Shown: positions 25,580 to 34,161 of the stretch, one piece after another
Layout: every line of letters begins with the position of its first letter
How positions within the stretch are numbered: the first letter of the stretch is position 1
NCBI GenBank assembly: GCA_021768085.1
Contig: JAETOJ010000007.1
Location: 62,001 to 126,000, forward strand
Origin: Bacillota bacterium
Lineage (GTDB): Bacteria; Bacillota; Clostridia; Oscillospirales; Oscillospiraceae
Direction: 5' to 3'
DNA length: 64,000 bases
Notes under the pieces: model-generated
Seen by the model: the letters and a program-made list of their open reading frames with translations, nothing else
What the model was told of the DNA's origin: nothing
The model's database searches: none
Position numbers and translations under genes: made by a program

Positions 25580-27493
25580 TCACGCTTCGATAAACATATC
25601 CTTGCTCTCAGCGCACTCCGGGCAGACCCAGCCTTCGGGCAGATCCTTGAACAGGGTGCCGGGGGCCACTTCGGCGTCGGGGTCGCCCAGCTCGGGGACG
25701 TACTCGTAGCCGCAGCCGCCGCACACATACCGCGGGCCAATGGGCTCGGGCTTGGGGGGCTGGGGCCGCTTCATCTTCACCATGGGGGGCGCGGGCTGCT
25801 TCTCCTCCATGCCCAGGGCCTGGGCCAGCAGGGGCAGGATCTCGTTCACGTCGCCCACGATGCCGTAGTCGCAGTTTTTGAAGATGGGGGCGTTGGAGCT
25901 CTTGTTGATAGCCACGATGGTGGAGGCATCCTTAATGCCCTTCAGATGCTGGATGGCGCCGGAGATGCCGCAGGCGATGTAAAGGTTGCCCTTGAACTTC
26001 TGGCCGGACATACCCACATAGCGGTTCAGAGGCACGTACTTGTGGGTCTCCGCCACGGGGCGGCTGGAGCCGATGGCCGCGCCGGCGGCCTTGGCCAGAT
26101 CCTCAATCAGCTTCATGTTCTCCTTGGCGCCGATGCCCTGACCGGCGGACACCACCCGCTCTGCCTGGGCGATGGGGGTGTCCATGGGGATGCCAACGGA
26201 GAAGTCGTAACCGTCCTTCTTCAGGGCAGCCACCAGGGCGTCCACCCGCTCCTTGGCGTCGCCCTCCTTCAGGATCAGGCCCTTGCGCACGCCGGTGACG
26301 GGGGCGGGCTTCTTGGCCACGCTGGAGGAGCCGCCGCCCGCGCTCTTGGGGGGCTTGCCCATGATGGCCGCGCCGATGACCATCCGCTGCACCTCGTTGG
26401 TGCCCTCGTAGATGGTGGTGATCTTGGCGTCCCGGTACATCCGCTCCACGTCCATGCCCTTCAGGAAGCCGGTGCCGCCGAAGATCTGCACCGCGTCGTT
26501 GGTGACCTCCAGGGCGATGTCGGAGGCGTACATCTTGGCCATGGCGGCGTCCACGCCATAGGGCTCATGGGCCTCCTTCTTCTCGGCGGCGGAGTACACC
26601 AGCATCCGGGCGCACTTCAGCTTGGTGGCCATGTCGGCCAGCTTGAAGGTGATGGCCTGGTTGAAGCCGATGGGCTTGCCGAACTGGACGCGCTCCTTGG
26701 CGTACTCCACGGCGGCCTCATAGGCCCCCTGGGCGATGCCCAGCGCCTGGGAGGCGATGCCGATGCGGCCGCCGTCCAGGGTGGCCATGGCGATCTTGAA
26801 GCCCTGGCCCTCCTTGCCCAGCAGGTTCTCCTTGGGCACCTTCACGTCGTCGAAGTTGAGCTGGCAGGTCTCGGAGGAGCGGATGCCCATCTTGTCGTAG
26901 TGGGGCTCGAAGGTGAAGCCCTTCCAGCCTTTCTCCACGATGAAGGCGGAGATGCCCCGGGTGCCGATGTCGGGGGTGGTGACGGCGAAGATCACGTAGG
27001 TATCCGCCACGCCGCCGTTGGTGATGAAGATCTTCTGGCCGTTGAGCAGCCAGTAGTCGCCCTTGTCAATGGCGGTGGTTTCGGTGCCGCCCGCGTCGGA
27101 GCCGGCGTTGGGCTCGGTGAGGCCGAAGGCGCCGATCTTTTCGCCCTTGGCCAGGGGAACCAGGTACTTCTTCTTCTGCGCCTCGGTGCCGAAGGCGAAG
27201 ATGGGCCAGGTGCCCAGGGATACGTGGGCGGAGAGGATGACACCCGTGCCGCCGTCCACCCGGGACAGCTCCTCCACGGCGATGGCGTAGCTCATAACAT
27301 CGAGTCCGGCGCCGCCGTACTCCTTGGGATAGGGGATGCCCATCAGCCCCATCTCGGCCAGCTTTTTCACGGCCTCGGCGGGGAAGCGGCTCTCCTGATC
27401 CATGAGGATGGCGTTGGGCTTCACCTCCGTCTCCGCGAAGGCGCGGATCTTGGCGCGCAGCTCCTCATGGGCCTGCGTGGTCTGGAACAACAT
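25580..27493 (-). CDS. Acyl-CoA dehydrogenase-ETF alpha domain-rubredoxin fusion
   Basis: A 637-residue protein; start MLFQTT at 27493 after AAAGGAGG, 23 codons downstream of the track start. Residues 1-385 are a short-chain acyl-CoA dehydrogenase: the FAD segment [13 protein letters not shown] and the catalytic Glu in [10 protein letters not shown] (near 364). Residues about 400-575 match the FAD-binding C-terminal part of ETF alpha ([27 protein letters not shown]), without the N-terminal ETF alpha domain or a beta subunit. Residues about 585-635 are a rubredoxin with CGGCGYEY and WVCPECAE. The protein could pass electrons from acyl-CoA through the ETF flavin to the iron centre in one chain. 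The acyl-CoA substrate is inferred to be short (butyryl type). Confidence 0.9.
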   Translation of the reverse strand: MLFQTTQAHEELRAKIRAFAETEVKPNAILMDQESRFPAEAVKKLAEMGLMGIPYPKEYGGAGLDVMSYAIAVEELSRVDGGTGVILSAHVSLGTWPIFAFGTEAQKKKYLVPLAKGEKIGAFGLTEPNAGSDAGGTETTAIDKGDYWLLNGQKIFITNGGVADTYVIFAVTTPDIGTRGISAFIVEKGWKGFTFEPHYDKMGIRSSETCQLNFDDVKVPKENLLGKEGQGFKIAMATLDGGRIGIASQALGIAQGAYEAAVEYAKERVQFGKPIGFNQAITFKLADMATKLKCARMLVYSAAEKKEAHEPYGVDAAMAKMYASDIALEVTNDAVQIFGGTGFLKGMDVERMYRDAKITTIYEGTNEVQRMVIGAAIMGKPPKSAGGGSSSVAKKPAPVTGVRKGLILKEGDAKERVDALVAALKKDGYDFSVGIPMDTPIAQAERVVSAGQGIGAKENMKLIEDLAKAAGAAIGSSRPVAETHKYVPLNRYVGMSGQKFKGNLYIACGISGAIQHLKGIKDASTIVAINKSSNAPIFKNCDYGIVGDVNEILPLLAQALGMEEKQPAPPMVKMKRPQPPKPEPIGPRYVCGGCGYEYVPELGDPDAEVAPGTLFKDLPEGWVCPECAESKDMFIEA

Positions 27494-27552
27494 ACGGAAA
27501 CCTCCTTTGAGTGATATTGGAACTGGTTGGAACAGCAAATCTGCTATCTTAA

Positions 27553-27581
27553 AAATTACCACTATTGGCGGAATTTGTCAA
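27553..27581 (-). promoter_or_regulatory. Promoter of the dehydrogenase fusion/fprA run
   Basis: On the minus strand TTGACA (27581-27576), 17 bases, TAATTT (27558-27553). No clear promoter is seen in the 117-base gap before fprA, so fprA may share it; that gap does hold an imperfect GTAGGGGAGGGG hairpin without a T run. Confidence 0.65.
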
Positions 27582-27666
27582 TCTAAATCTATGCGTTTTG
27601 CCTAAAAAAGATTGGGACGGAGTTTTGCGGGAAAGGCGAAGTGCCTAAAAAAGGCGCAGACAGAAC

Positions 27667-27699
27667 AACGCGCCCATGGAAGTTCCCCCTGGGCGCGTT
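27667..27699 (-). terminator. Hairpin after the ABC-class ATPase gene
   Basis: On the minus strand AACGCGCCCA pairs with TGGGCGCGTT across a 13-base loop, 8 bases after the stop codon; TTGTTCTG follows. Position and shape fit a terminator, although the tail is mixed. Confidence 0.65.
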
Positions 27700-27706
27700 T
27701 TCAGCC

Positions 27707-29413
27707 TCAACAGCGGTTAAAACAGGCGAAAATCTCCTGAATCCGGGGCAGGGCCAGTCCCGCAGGGATCAGCTCCCCGCCGCACACCGCTCCCAGCCCG
27801 TTCTCCTCCAGAAGCCGGGCCAGGGCCTGGGCGATGTCCGCCACCCCCAGGCCGGACAGGTTTTCCCGGGCGTAGCGCACCATGCAGGCCAGGGCCTGGG
27901 TCTGGCCCCCGTCCACCAGTTGCTCCACGCAGCGCAGATCCAGCTGCTGCTCCCCTACTGTGAAGGCGGTCTTGCCCTGCCGGCGGATCTTCAGCCGCTC
28001 CTGCCGGAAGCCGTCCCCCCGGTAGTTCTTCCGGGTTTGGCTGCCGCCCGGAAGGGGGAGGGGGCCCCGCTTGGCGGGGAGATGGAAGCCGGGGGCGGAC
28101 AGGGCGGGGGCGGGCCGCCCCTCCAGCGCCGCCTTGGCCTGATCGGTGATGTCTCGGGCGTGGTAGGCGTCCATCTGGATCACCCGGTGGGCGATGTGAA
28201 AGTAGGCCCCGCAGCTGCCCACCACCAGGATCAGGGACACCCCTGCCTGCTCATAGAGATCCGCCGCCCGCTCCAGGAACGGGGTGATGGGCTCCTGCTC
28301 CCGGGCGATGACCTGCTGCATCAGCTCGTCCCGCACCATGAAGTTGGTGGCGGAGGTGTCCTCGTCCATGAGCAGCAGCCGGCTACCTGCCTCCAGCGCC
28401 TCCGCGATGTTGGCCGCCTGGGAGGTGCTGCCGCTGGCGTCCAGGGTGGAGAACCGGGTGGTGTCCCGCCCGCTGGGCAGGTGATTGATGAACAGGGAGA
28501 TGTCCGTGCCGGTGACCTTGCGGCCGTCCTCCGCCCGGATCTTGACGGCGCTGTCGTCGGTGATCACGTATTCCCGGCCGTCTCCGGCGATGTGGTTGTA
28601 GACGCCCCGCTCCAGCGCCTTCAGCAGGGTGGATTTGCCGTGGTAGCCCCCGCCGGCGATGAGGGTGATCCCCCGAGCCACGCCCATGCCCCGGAGGGGC
28701 CCCCGGTGGGGCAGCGTCAAGGTCACCGCCAGGGACTCCGGGGACTGGAAGGGCACCGCGTCCTTCATGGGCCGGTCGGACACGCCGCTCTCCCGGGGGA
28801 GGACGGCCCCGTCCGCCACGAAGGCGGCCAGGCCCAGCCGCTCCAGCTCCTGGCGGATGAAGTGCTGATCCTCCGCCAGGGCGGTGATCCGCTCCACCTC
28901 GCCCTTGGGGGTGCTGGCGTACCGCAGGCCCCGATCCACGCAGACGGGCAGGAAGTCAAAGAGGATCTTTTCCAGCTCGGGGGCGTTGATGGTGCGGCCG
29001 TTGGCGGGGAAGCCCACCTCGAAGCGCAGGGTCACCGCCCCCCGGCGCACCTGGCAGTCCGTCCGCTCCAGCACCTCCTGGCCGGGGGCGGTGACGGACA
29101 GCAGGCCGCTCTTGCCGGAGCCCTTAGCCTGGTGGGAGAACCGGGCCGCCTGGCCGGCGAAGCGCCGGAGCAGGTAGTCCTCCAGGGCGATCCGGTTCCA
29201 TGGGGCCTCCCAGCAGTGGCTGGGGAAGCCGGCGGTTTTGCCGTCCACCGCCACGCTGAGCTGGGAGGGGGCGGCGAAGGGATCCCCCTGGACGTGCTCG
29301 ATGTTCAGAATATAGCTGCCAAAGGCCCAGCTGCCTTTCAGGGACTTGTAGGCGGGGTAGCTCCGGTGGTCGATGGCGCGCAGGGCGGTGCGCAGATCCT
29401 GGGATGTTTTCAT
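27707..29413 (-). CDS. ABC-class predicted ATPase
   Basis: A 568-residue protein starting MKTSQD at 29413 after TTTGGAGG; the track start is 41 codons upstream, in the leader. It matches the family named ABC-ATPase (Pfam PF09818): a unique N-terminal region, GGGYHGKST as Walker A near residue 250 and RLLLMDEDTSATNFM as Walker B. The family is widespread in bacteria but its role is unknown. No membrane partner is adjacent, so it is unlikely to be a transporter. The divergent neighbour is an ECF S component. Confidence 0.83.
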   Translation of the reverse strand: MKTSQDLRTALRAIDHRSYPAYKSLKGSWAFGSYILNIEHVQGDPFAAPSQLSVAVDGKTAGFPSHCWEAPWNRIALEDYLLRRFAGQAARFSHQAKGSGKSGLLSVTAPGQEVLERTDCQVRRGAVTLRFEVGFPANGRTINAPELEKILFDFLPVCVDRGLRYASTPKGEVERITALAEDQHFIRQELERLGLAAFVADGAVLPRESGVSDRPMKDAVPFQSPESLAVTLTLPHRGPLRGMGVARGITLIAGGGYHGKSTLLKALERGVYNHIAGDGREYVITDDSAVKIRAEDGRKVTGTDISLFINHLPSGRDTTRFSTLDASGSTSQAANIAEALEAGSRLLLMDEDTSATNFMVRDELMQQVIAREQEPITPFLERAADLYEQAGVSLILVVGSCGAYFHIAHRVIQMDAYHARDITDQAKAALEGRPAPALSAPGFHLPAKRGPLPLPGGSQTRKNYRGDGFRQERLKIRRQGKTAFTVGEQQLDLRCVEQLVDGGQTQALACMVRYARENLSGLGVADIAQALARLLEENGLGAVCGGELIPAGLALPRIQEIFACFNRC

Positions 29414-29516
29414 AGGGAACCTCCAAAGAATGACGTTGATAAGGCTATGATACCGCGTTTTTCCCCAGGTGCACAGAGGGAAATGGGGGCCTTTCAGAAA
29501 AAAACGGAAAACCCTG

Positions 29517-29546
29517 TTGACGGCGGGGGGAGCCATCAGATATAAT
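29517..29546 (+). promoter_or_regulatory. Promoter of the ECF S-component gene
   Basis: TTGACG (29517-29522), 18 bases, TATAAT (29541-29546); AAAAAGGAG precedes ATG 29591. Confidence 0.75.
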
Positions 29547-29590
29547 CATTTGGTAAGGGAACCACCCGTGGACAAAAAGGAGTTAAGAAA

Positions 29591-30172
29591 ATGAATCGGA
29601 ACAAACGCACCGACTATGTGAAAAATCTGGTGCTGGCGGCCATGTTTATGGCGCTGGGGCTGGTGCTGCCCTTCCTCACAGGACAGATCCCCCAAGTGGG
29701 AGCTATGATGCTGCCCATGCACCTGCCGGTGCTGCTGTGCGGGCTCATCTGCGGCTGGCAGTACGGCGGGCTGGTGGGCTTTGTCCTGCCCCTGCTGCGG
29801 CACGCCCTGTTTCTCGCGCCCCCCATGCCGGGGGCCATCCCCATGGCCTTTGAGCTGGCCGCCTACGGCCTTGTGGCGGGCGCTCTGTACGCCCACTCCA
29901 GGTGGCAGTGCTTGCGGGCGCTGTACCGCTGCCTCATCACCGCCATGATCGCCGGGCGGCTGGTGTGGGGGGCGGCCTGCCTGGTGCTGATGGGGCTGGG
30001 CCGGATGCAGTTCTCCTGGCCCATCTTCATGTCCGGGGCGGTGCTGGGCGCCATTCCCGGCATTATCCTCCAGCTGCTGGTGATCCCGGCGGTGATGCTG
30101 GCCATGGATCGCACCGGGCTGGTGCCCTTCCGGAAGCGGGCCGGGGAAACCGCTGAGGAGCCGCGCTGCTGA
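29591..30172 (+). CDS. ECF transporter S component, substrate unknown
   Basis: A 193-residue, very hydrophobic protein with about six helices. The first helix, AAMFMALGLVLPF, and the MLPMHLPVLLCGL segment are typical of vitamin-binding S components of energy-coupling factor transporters. It would share the EcfA/EcfA'/T module encoded elsewhere. No riboswitch is visible upstream, so the vitamin or metal cannot be named. ATG 29591 follows an excellent ribosome-binding site. The C-terminal end is short and charged. Confidence 0.8.
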   Translation: MNRNKRTDYVKNLVLAAMFMALGLVLPFLTGQIPQVGAMMLPMHLPVLLCGLICGWQYGGLVGFVLPLLRHALFLAPPMPGAIPMAFELAAYGLVAGALYAHSRWQCLRALYRCLITAMIAGRLVWGAACLVLMGLGRMQFSWPIFMSGAVLGAIPGIILQLLVIPAVMLAMDRTGLVPFRKRAGETAEEPRC

Positions 30173-30243
30173 TTAGACAAATGGAACAGGAGACGCCCCG
30201 TCCCGGCAGGGATGGGGCGTTTTGTATGTCGGGGGCCGGCCCC

Positions 30244-31518
30244 TCAGTCCCCCACCATCATGGACAGGATCTCCTTGTCGGTCTGGCGCATCCCGTCGCT
30301 GCCCAGGCGGCCCACGTTGGCCAGGGTGTACTCCACCCCCTTGCGCACGATGCCGTCGCCGCCCACGAACTCATGGCCCGCCTGGTACATCTCATAGCCC
30401 ATGAGCCCCGCCTCCAGGGCCAGGGAGATCTTGGCGGCGCAGGAGGCCTTGGCCCCGTCGCACACCATTCCGGACACGATGGCCAGGGAGTTCACCAGGG
30501 TGTGGGCCACCCCGTCCATCCCCGCCCCATCCAGGTAGGCGATGGCGGCAATGGCGGCGCTGGCGGCGTTGACGGCCCCGCAGAAGGCGGACAGCCGCCC
30601 GATCCGGGTTTTCTGGTGGACGGTGAGCAGGTTGGACACGGCCAGGGCCCGGTACAGCCTGTCCTCCCCAATGTCCTTGGCCCGGGCGTACTCCACCACC
30701 GGGACGCAGGCGGTGATCCCCTGGTTGCCGCTGCCGGATACGATGACCACCGGCAGCTCGCAGCCGCTCATGCGGGCGTCGGAGCCGGCGGCGGCCAGCG
30801 CCCGAAGGCGGGCCCGGAGCCCGTCCCCCAGCAAGGACAGGCTATCCCGGCCGATCATGGCGCCGTACCGCCCCCGAAGCCCCTCCTCCGCGATGGCGGT
30901 GTTTAGGGCGATCTGCTGCGCGATGGGCTGGCGGATGGCGTCCAGCTCCACGCTGTCGGCGTAGTCCAGGATGCCCTCCACCGTCAGCAGCCGCTCATAC
31001 GGGCTGTCCGCTGCCGACGCGGGGACGGCCTGCTCCGTTAGCACCGCCCCGTTCCGGCTGACGTGCACCACGTTGGTGTGCTGATCCACGATCCGTACCC
31101 GGGCGCTGTCCCCGCCGGAAAAGACCTCCGCCAGGATCTCAAAGGCCCGATCCGTGTCCAGCGGCCGCACCCTCACGCAGTTCCGGGCCAGATAGGCCCC
31201 GATGGCCTCCCCGTCCGACCGGGTGAGCCGGGACAGGCACTCCAGCTGGGCGTCCGGGTCAGCGGCGATGACGCCGGCGGCGGCCGCTGCCTCCAGCCCC
31301 CGCCTGCCGCCGGTGTTGGGCACCACCACACTTTTCACATTCTTGATGATGTTACCGCTGACGGATAGCTCCACCCGCTCCGGCAGAGTCCCCAGGGTTT
31401 TCCGGGCCAGGGCGCAGGCGTAGGCCACGGCGATGGGCTCGGTACAGCCCAGGGCGGTTTTGAGTTCGTCGTGGAGTATGCGGGTATAGGCGGCGTATCT
31501 GGGATCCGTGGAATTCAT
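30244..31518 (-). CDS. L-cysteine desulfidase/serine dehydratase alpha-like (UPF0597, CyuA-type)
   Basis: A 424-residue protein starting MNSTDP at 31518 (AAGGGG ribosome-binding site); the track adds 83 codons. It carries the UPF0597 segments GCTEPIAVAYA, VPNTGGRRGLEAA, SGSGNQGIT and CDGAKASCAAKI, the last with two cysteines that in homologues help hold a 4Fe-4S cluster. Relatives degrade L-cysteine to pyruvate, sulfide and ammonia without PLP. It stands opposite a plus-strand thioredoxin reductase operon; a link through thiol metabolism is possible but unproven. Confidence 0.87.
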   Translation of the reverse strand: MNSTDPRYAAYTRILHDELKTALGCTEPIAVAYACALARKTLGTLPERVELSVSGNIIKNVKSVVVPNTGGRRGLEAAAAAGVIAADPDAQLECLSRLTRSDGEAIGAYLARNCVRVRPLDTDRAFEILAEVFSGGDSARVRIVDQHTNVVHVSRNGAVLTEQAVPASAADSPYERLLTVEGILDYADSVELDAIRQPIAQQIALNTAIAEEGLRGRYGAMIGRDSLSLLGDGLRARLRALAAAGSDARMSGCELPVVIVSGSGNQGITACVPVVEYARAKDIGEDRLYRALAVSNLLTVHQKTRIGRLSAFCGAVNAASAAIAAIAYLDGAGMDGVAHTLVNSLAIVSGMVCDGAKASCAAKISLALEAGLMGYEMYQAGHEFVGGDGIVRKGVEYTLANVGRLGSDGMRQTDKEILSMMVGD

Positions 31519-31803
31519 GGGGCACCCCTTCCGGCGCGGGACGCGCCTGTTCAAATTGTGCGGTTCCTGAGGACGATTATACCCGAAAAATGGGGCGGGC
31601 GCAAGATGGCTGAGGCCTGCCGGGAGAAAGGATGCGGAAAAAGGGCTTCCATCCCCCGCCGGACTGTGGTATACTGGGGTTCCAAACCTTGGAAGGGGGA
31701 GGGGCCGGGCGGGCTGACCTGCGCCCGCCGCTCCCAAAACGGTGCGCTCCCGCCGAAAACGGGACATACTGAGCTCAGACTATGACAGAGGAGGCGCGAA
31801 AAG

Positions 31804-32772
31804 ATGCCTGTGATTCTCGAAAACGGGCCGGACGGCCAGGCCGCCGACCCCCAGGGGCACATCTACGACATGATCATTGTGGGCGGCGGCCCGGGGGGAT
31901 ACACCGCCGCGCTGTACGCCGCCCGGGCCGGGCTGGACGCGGTGGTGCTGGAGCGGATGGCGGCGGGGGGCCAGATGGCCCTCACCGAGCAGGTGGACAA
32001 CTACCCCGGCTTCGACGAGGGGGTGGACGGCTTCACCCTGGGGGAGAAGATGCGCCGGGGCGCGGAGCGGTTCGGCGTCTCCACCCGGATGGTGGAGGTG
32101 GAGGGCCTGGAGCTGTCCGGCGGGGTAAAGCGGGTGGACACTGCCGAGGGGCCCCTGCTGGGCCGGACGGTGGTGCTGTCCACCGGCGCGGCCCCCCGGA
32201 AGCTGGAGCTGCCCGGGGAGGAGGAACTGGCGGGGCAGGGGGTGCATTACTGCGCTGCCTGCGACGGGATGTTCTACCGGGGCAAGACCGTGGCGGTAGT
32301 GGGCGGCGGAAACAGTGCCGCGGCGGACGCCCTGCTGCTGTCCCGGGTGTGCGGCAAGGTGTACCTGATCCACCGGCGGGACAGCCTTCGGGCGGAGAAG
32401 GTCTACCACGCCCCCCTGATGGAGGCGGACAACGTGGAGTTCTGCTGGAACAGCGTGGTGACCGAGCTGATCCGGGGGGAGGGCTTCCAGGGCCTACGCC
32501 TGCGGGACGTGGGCACCGGGGCGGAGCGGACGGTGGAGTGCGCCGGGGTGTTCGTCAGCATCGGCAGAAAGCCCGCCTCCGGCCTGGCGGAGGGCCAGCT
32601 TCCCCTGGATCCGGGGGGCTATATCCTGGCGGACGAGACCACCCGAACCAAGCTGCCCGGGGTGTACGCCGTGGGGGATGTGCGCACCAAGGCCCTGCGG
32701 CAGATCGTCACCGCCGCGGCGGACGGCGCGGTGGCAGTCCACTTTGCGGAGGAATATCTGGCGGGCGGTTGA
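31804..32772 (+). CDS. trxB: Thioredoxin reductase-like flavoprotein
   Basis: A 322-residue protein. The FAD GGGPGGYTAALYAARAG motif is at residue about 24 and the redox-active pair is CAACDG (the usual TrxB form is CATCDG), followed by an NAD(P)H-binding GGGNSAAAD motif. It reduces thioredoxin, or a thioredoxin-like partner, with NAD(P)H. It is followed after 30 bases by ccdA and then a TlpA-like gene, so the electrons probably go across the membrane. No thioredoxin gene is in the cluster. The N-terminus has about 22 extra residues before the FAD motif. Confidence 0.92.
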   Translation: MPVILENGPDGQAADPQGHIYDMIIVGGGPGGYTAALYAARAGLDAVVLERMAAGGQMALTEQVDNYPGFDEGVDGFTLGEKMRRGAERFGVSTRMVEVEGLELSGGVKRVDTAEGPLLGRTVVLSTGAAPRKLELPGEEELAGQGVHYCAACDGMFYRGKTVAVVGGGNSAAADALLLSRVCGKVYLIHRRDSLRAEKVYHAPLMEADNVEFCWNSVVTELIRGEGFQGLRLRDVGTGAERTVECAGVFVSIGRKPASGLAEGQLPLDPGGYILADETTRTKLPGVYAVGDVRTKALRQIVTAAADGAVAVHFAEEYLAGG

Positions 32773-32802
32773 TAGACCGCCCCCGGGGAGGAATGACAGG
32801 AA

Positions 32803-33465
32803 ATGCAGTACGCAATCGCCTTTTTAGAGGGGATCATCACCTTTATCTCCCCCTGTCTGCTGCCCATGCTGCCCATCTATGTCTCCTACTTCGCCGGGGG
32901 CGGGGAGCGCAGCACCGGGAAAACCCTGAAGATCGCCGCCGGGTTCGTGCTGGGCTTCACCCTGGTATTCACCGCCATGGGCGCCCTGGCGGGGACGGCG
33001 GGGGGTTTCCTCCGGCAGTACCGGACGGCGGTGAACCTGATCTCGGGGCTGGTGGTGATCCTGTTCGGGCTGAACTATCTGGGGGTGCTCCGGTTCCACC
33101 TGTTCCGGGGGAGCGGCGCATCCATGGAGACCCGGGAGCTGGGGTTTTTGTCCGCCGTTCTGTTCGGGATGATCTTCTCCCTGGGATGGACGCCCTGCGT
33201 GGGGGCCTTCCTGGGCTCGGCGCTGATGCTGGCCTCCCAGCAGGGCAGCGCCCTGACGGGCACGCTGATGCTGCTGATCTACTCGCTGGGGCTGGGGGTG
33301 CCCTTCCTCCTCAGCGCGGTGCTCATCGACAAGCTGAAGGCCGCCTTTGACTGGGTGAAGCGCAATTACCGGGTGATCAACGCCGTGTGCGGCGCGTTCC
33401 TGGTGGCGGTGGGGGTGCTGATGGCCACCGGGCTGCTGGAGCGGCTGCTGGGCCTGCTGAGTTAG
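32803..33465 (+). CDS. ccdA: CcdA-family thiol-disulfide membrane conduit
   Basis: A 220-residue protein with six membrane helices and the two conserved cysteines in FISPCLLPMLP and GWTPCVGAFLG. CcdA passes reducing equivalents from cytoplasmic thioredoxin to extracytoplasmic thioredoxin-like proteins. It is 30 bases after trxB and 9 bases before the TlpA-like gene, fixing its partners. No cytochrome c gene is seen nearby, so the target is probably surface disulfides or methionine sulfoxide reductase rather than cytochrome assembly. Confidence 0.93.
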   Translation: MQYAIAFLEGIITFISPCLLPMLPIYVSYFAGGGERSTGKTLKIAAGFVLGFTLVFTAMGALAGTAGGFLRQYRTAVNLISGLVVILFGLNYLGVLRFHLFRGSGASMETRELGFLSAVLFGMIFSLGWTPCVGAFLGSALMLASQQGSALTGTLMLLIYSLGLGVPFLLSAVLIDKLKAAFDWVKRNYRVINAVCGAFLVAVGVLMATGLLERLLGLLS

Positions 33466-33474
33466 GAGGACATC

Positions 33475-34071
33475 ATGAATCAGAAAAAATCGCTGTTGAT
33501 CCTGGCGCTGGCCCTGGTGGTACTGGTGGGCGGGGGCTGGCTGCTCTATGGGCGGCTGGCCCAGGGGATGCCCCACGATCAGCTGGCCGTACAGGACACC
33601 GCGCCGCCGGAGAGCGGCCAGCCCGCCGAGACGGGCACCCAGCCTCCCCAGCCGGTGGTGGCCCCGGACTTTACGGTGTACGACGGGGCGGGCAATGCGG
33701 TGAAGCTGTCCGACTTCCGGGGCAAGCCGGTGGTGATCAACTTCTGGGCCAGTTGGTGCGGCCCCTGCCGCAGCGAGCTGCCGGATTTTGACGCGGCCTG
33801 CCGGGAGCTGAGTGGAGAGGTGCAGTTCCTCATGGTGAACATGACCGGCGGCCGGGAGACCCGGGAGAGCGCCGACGCGCTGATCCAGGCGGAGGGCTAT
33901 TCCTTCCCGGTGTACTACGACCTGGATCAGGACGCGGCCATCACCTATGGGGTATACTCCCTGCCCATCACCCTGTTCCTTGACAAGGAGGGGCGGGGGA
34001 TCGCCCAGGCCACCAGCGCCATCGACCGGGCCACCCTCCAGCGGGGGATCGATATGATTCTGCCCGGGTAA
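33475..34071 (+). CDS. TlpA/ResA-like membrane-anchored thioredoxin
   Basis: A 198-residue protein: N-terminal membrane anchor (about residues 5-25), a Pro/Gln-rich linker, and a redoxin fold from about residue 65 with the active site WASWCGPC. It ends with the cis-Pro region YSLPITLF. It is the extracytoplasmic end of the TrxB-CcdA relay. It lies 9 bases after ccdA. The active site pair CGPC is that of thioredoxin, pointing to a reductant function. Confidence 0.92.
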   Translation: MNQKKSLLILALALVVLVGGGWLLYGRLAQGMPHDQLAVQDTAPPESGQPAETGTQPPQPVVAPDFTVYDGAGNAVKLSDFRGKPVVINFWASWCGPCRSELPDFDAACRELSGEVQFLMVNMTGGRETRESADALIQAEGYSFPVYYDLDQDAAITYGVYSLPITLFLDKEGRGIAQATSAIDRATLQRGIDMILPG

Positions 34072-34094
34072 TCGGGGGCAATCAATGCAGACAG

Positions 34095-34129
34095 CGGCGG
34101 GACGTTCCAGTGGGACGCCCCGCCGTTTT
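34095..34129 (+). terminator. Terminator of the trxB-ccdA-tlpA operon
   Basis: CGGCGGG and CCCGCCG arms with further partial pairing inside (GACG/CGTC) are followed by TTTT, 24 bases after the stop codon. Confidence 0.7.
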
Positions 34130-34161
34130 GATCCTGGCCTGTCTGACGCCGCTCGCCGGCC

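Noticed and set aside
25553-27514. 653-residue plus-strand ORF
   Set aside because: Shadow of the dehydrogenase fusion gene.
27641-29545. 634-residue plus-strand ORF
   Set aside because: Shadow of the ABC-class ATPase gene.
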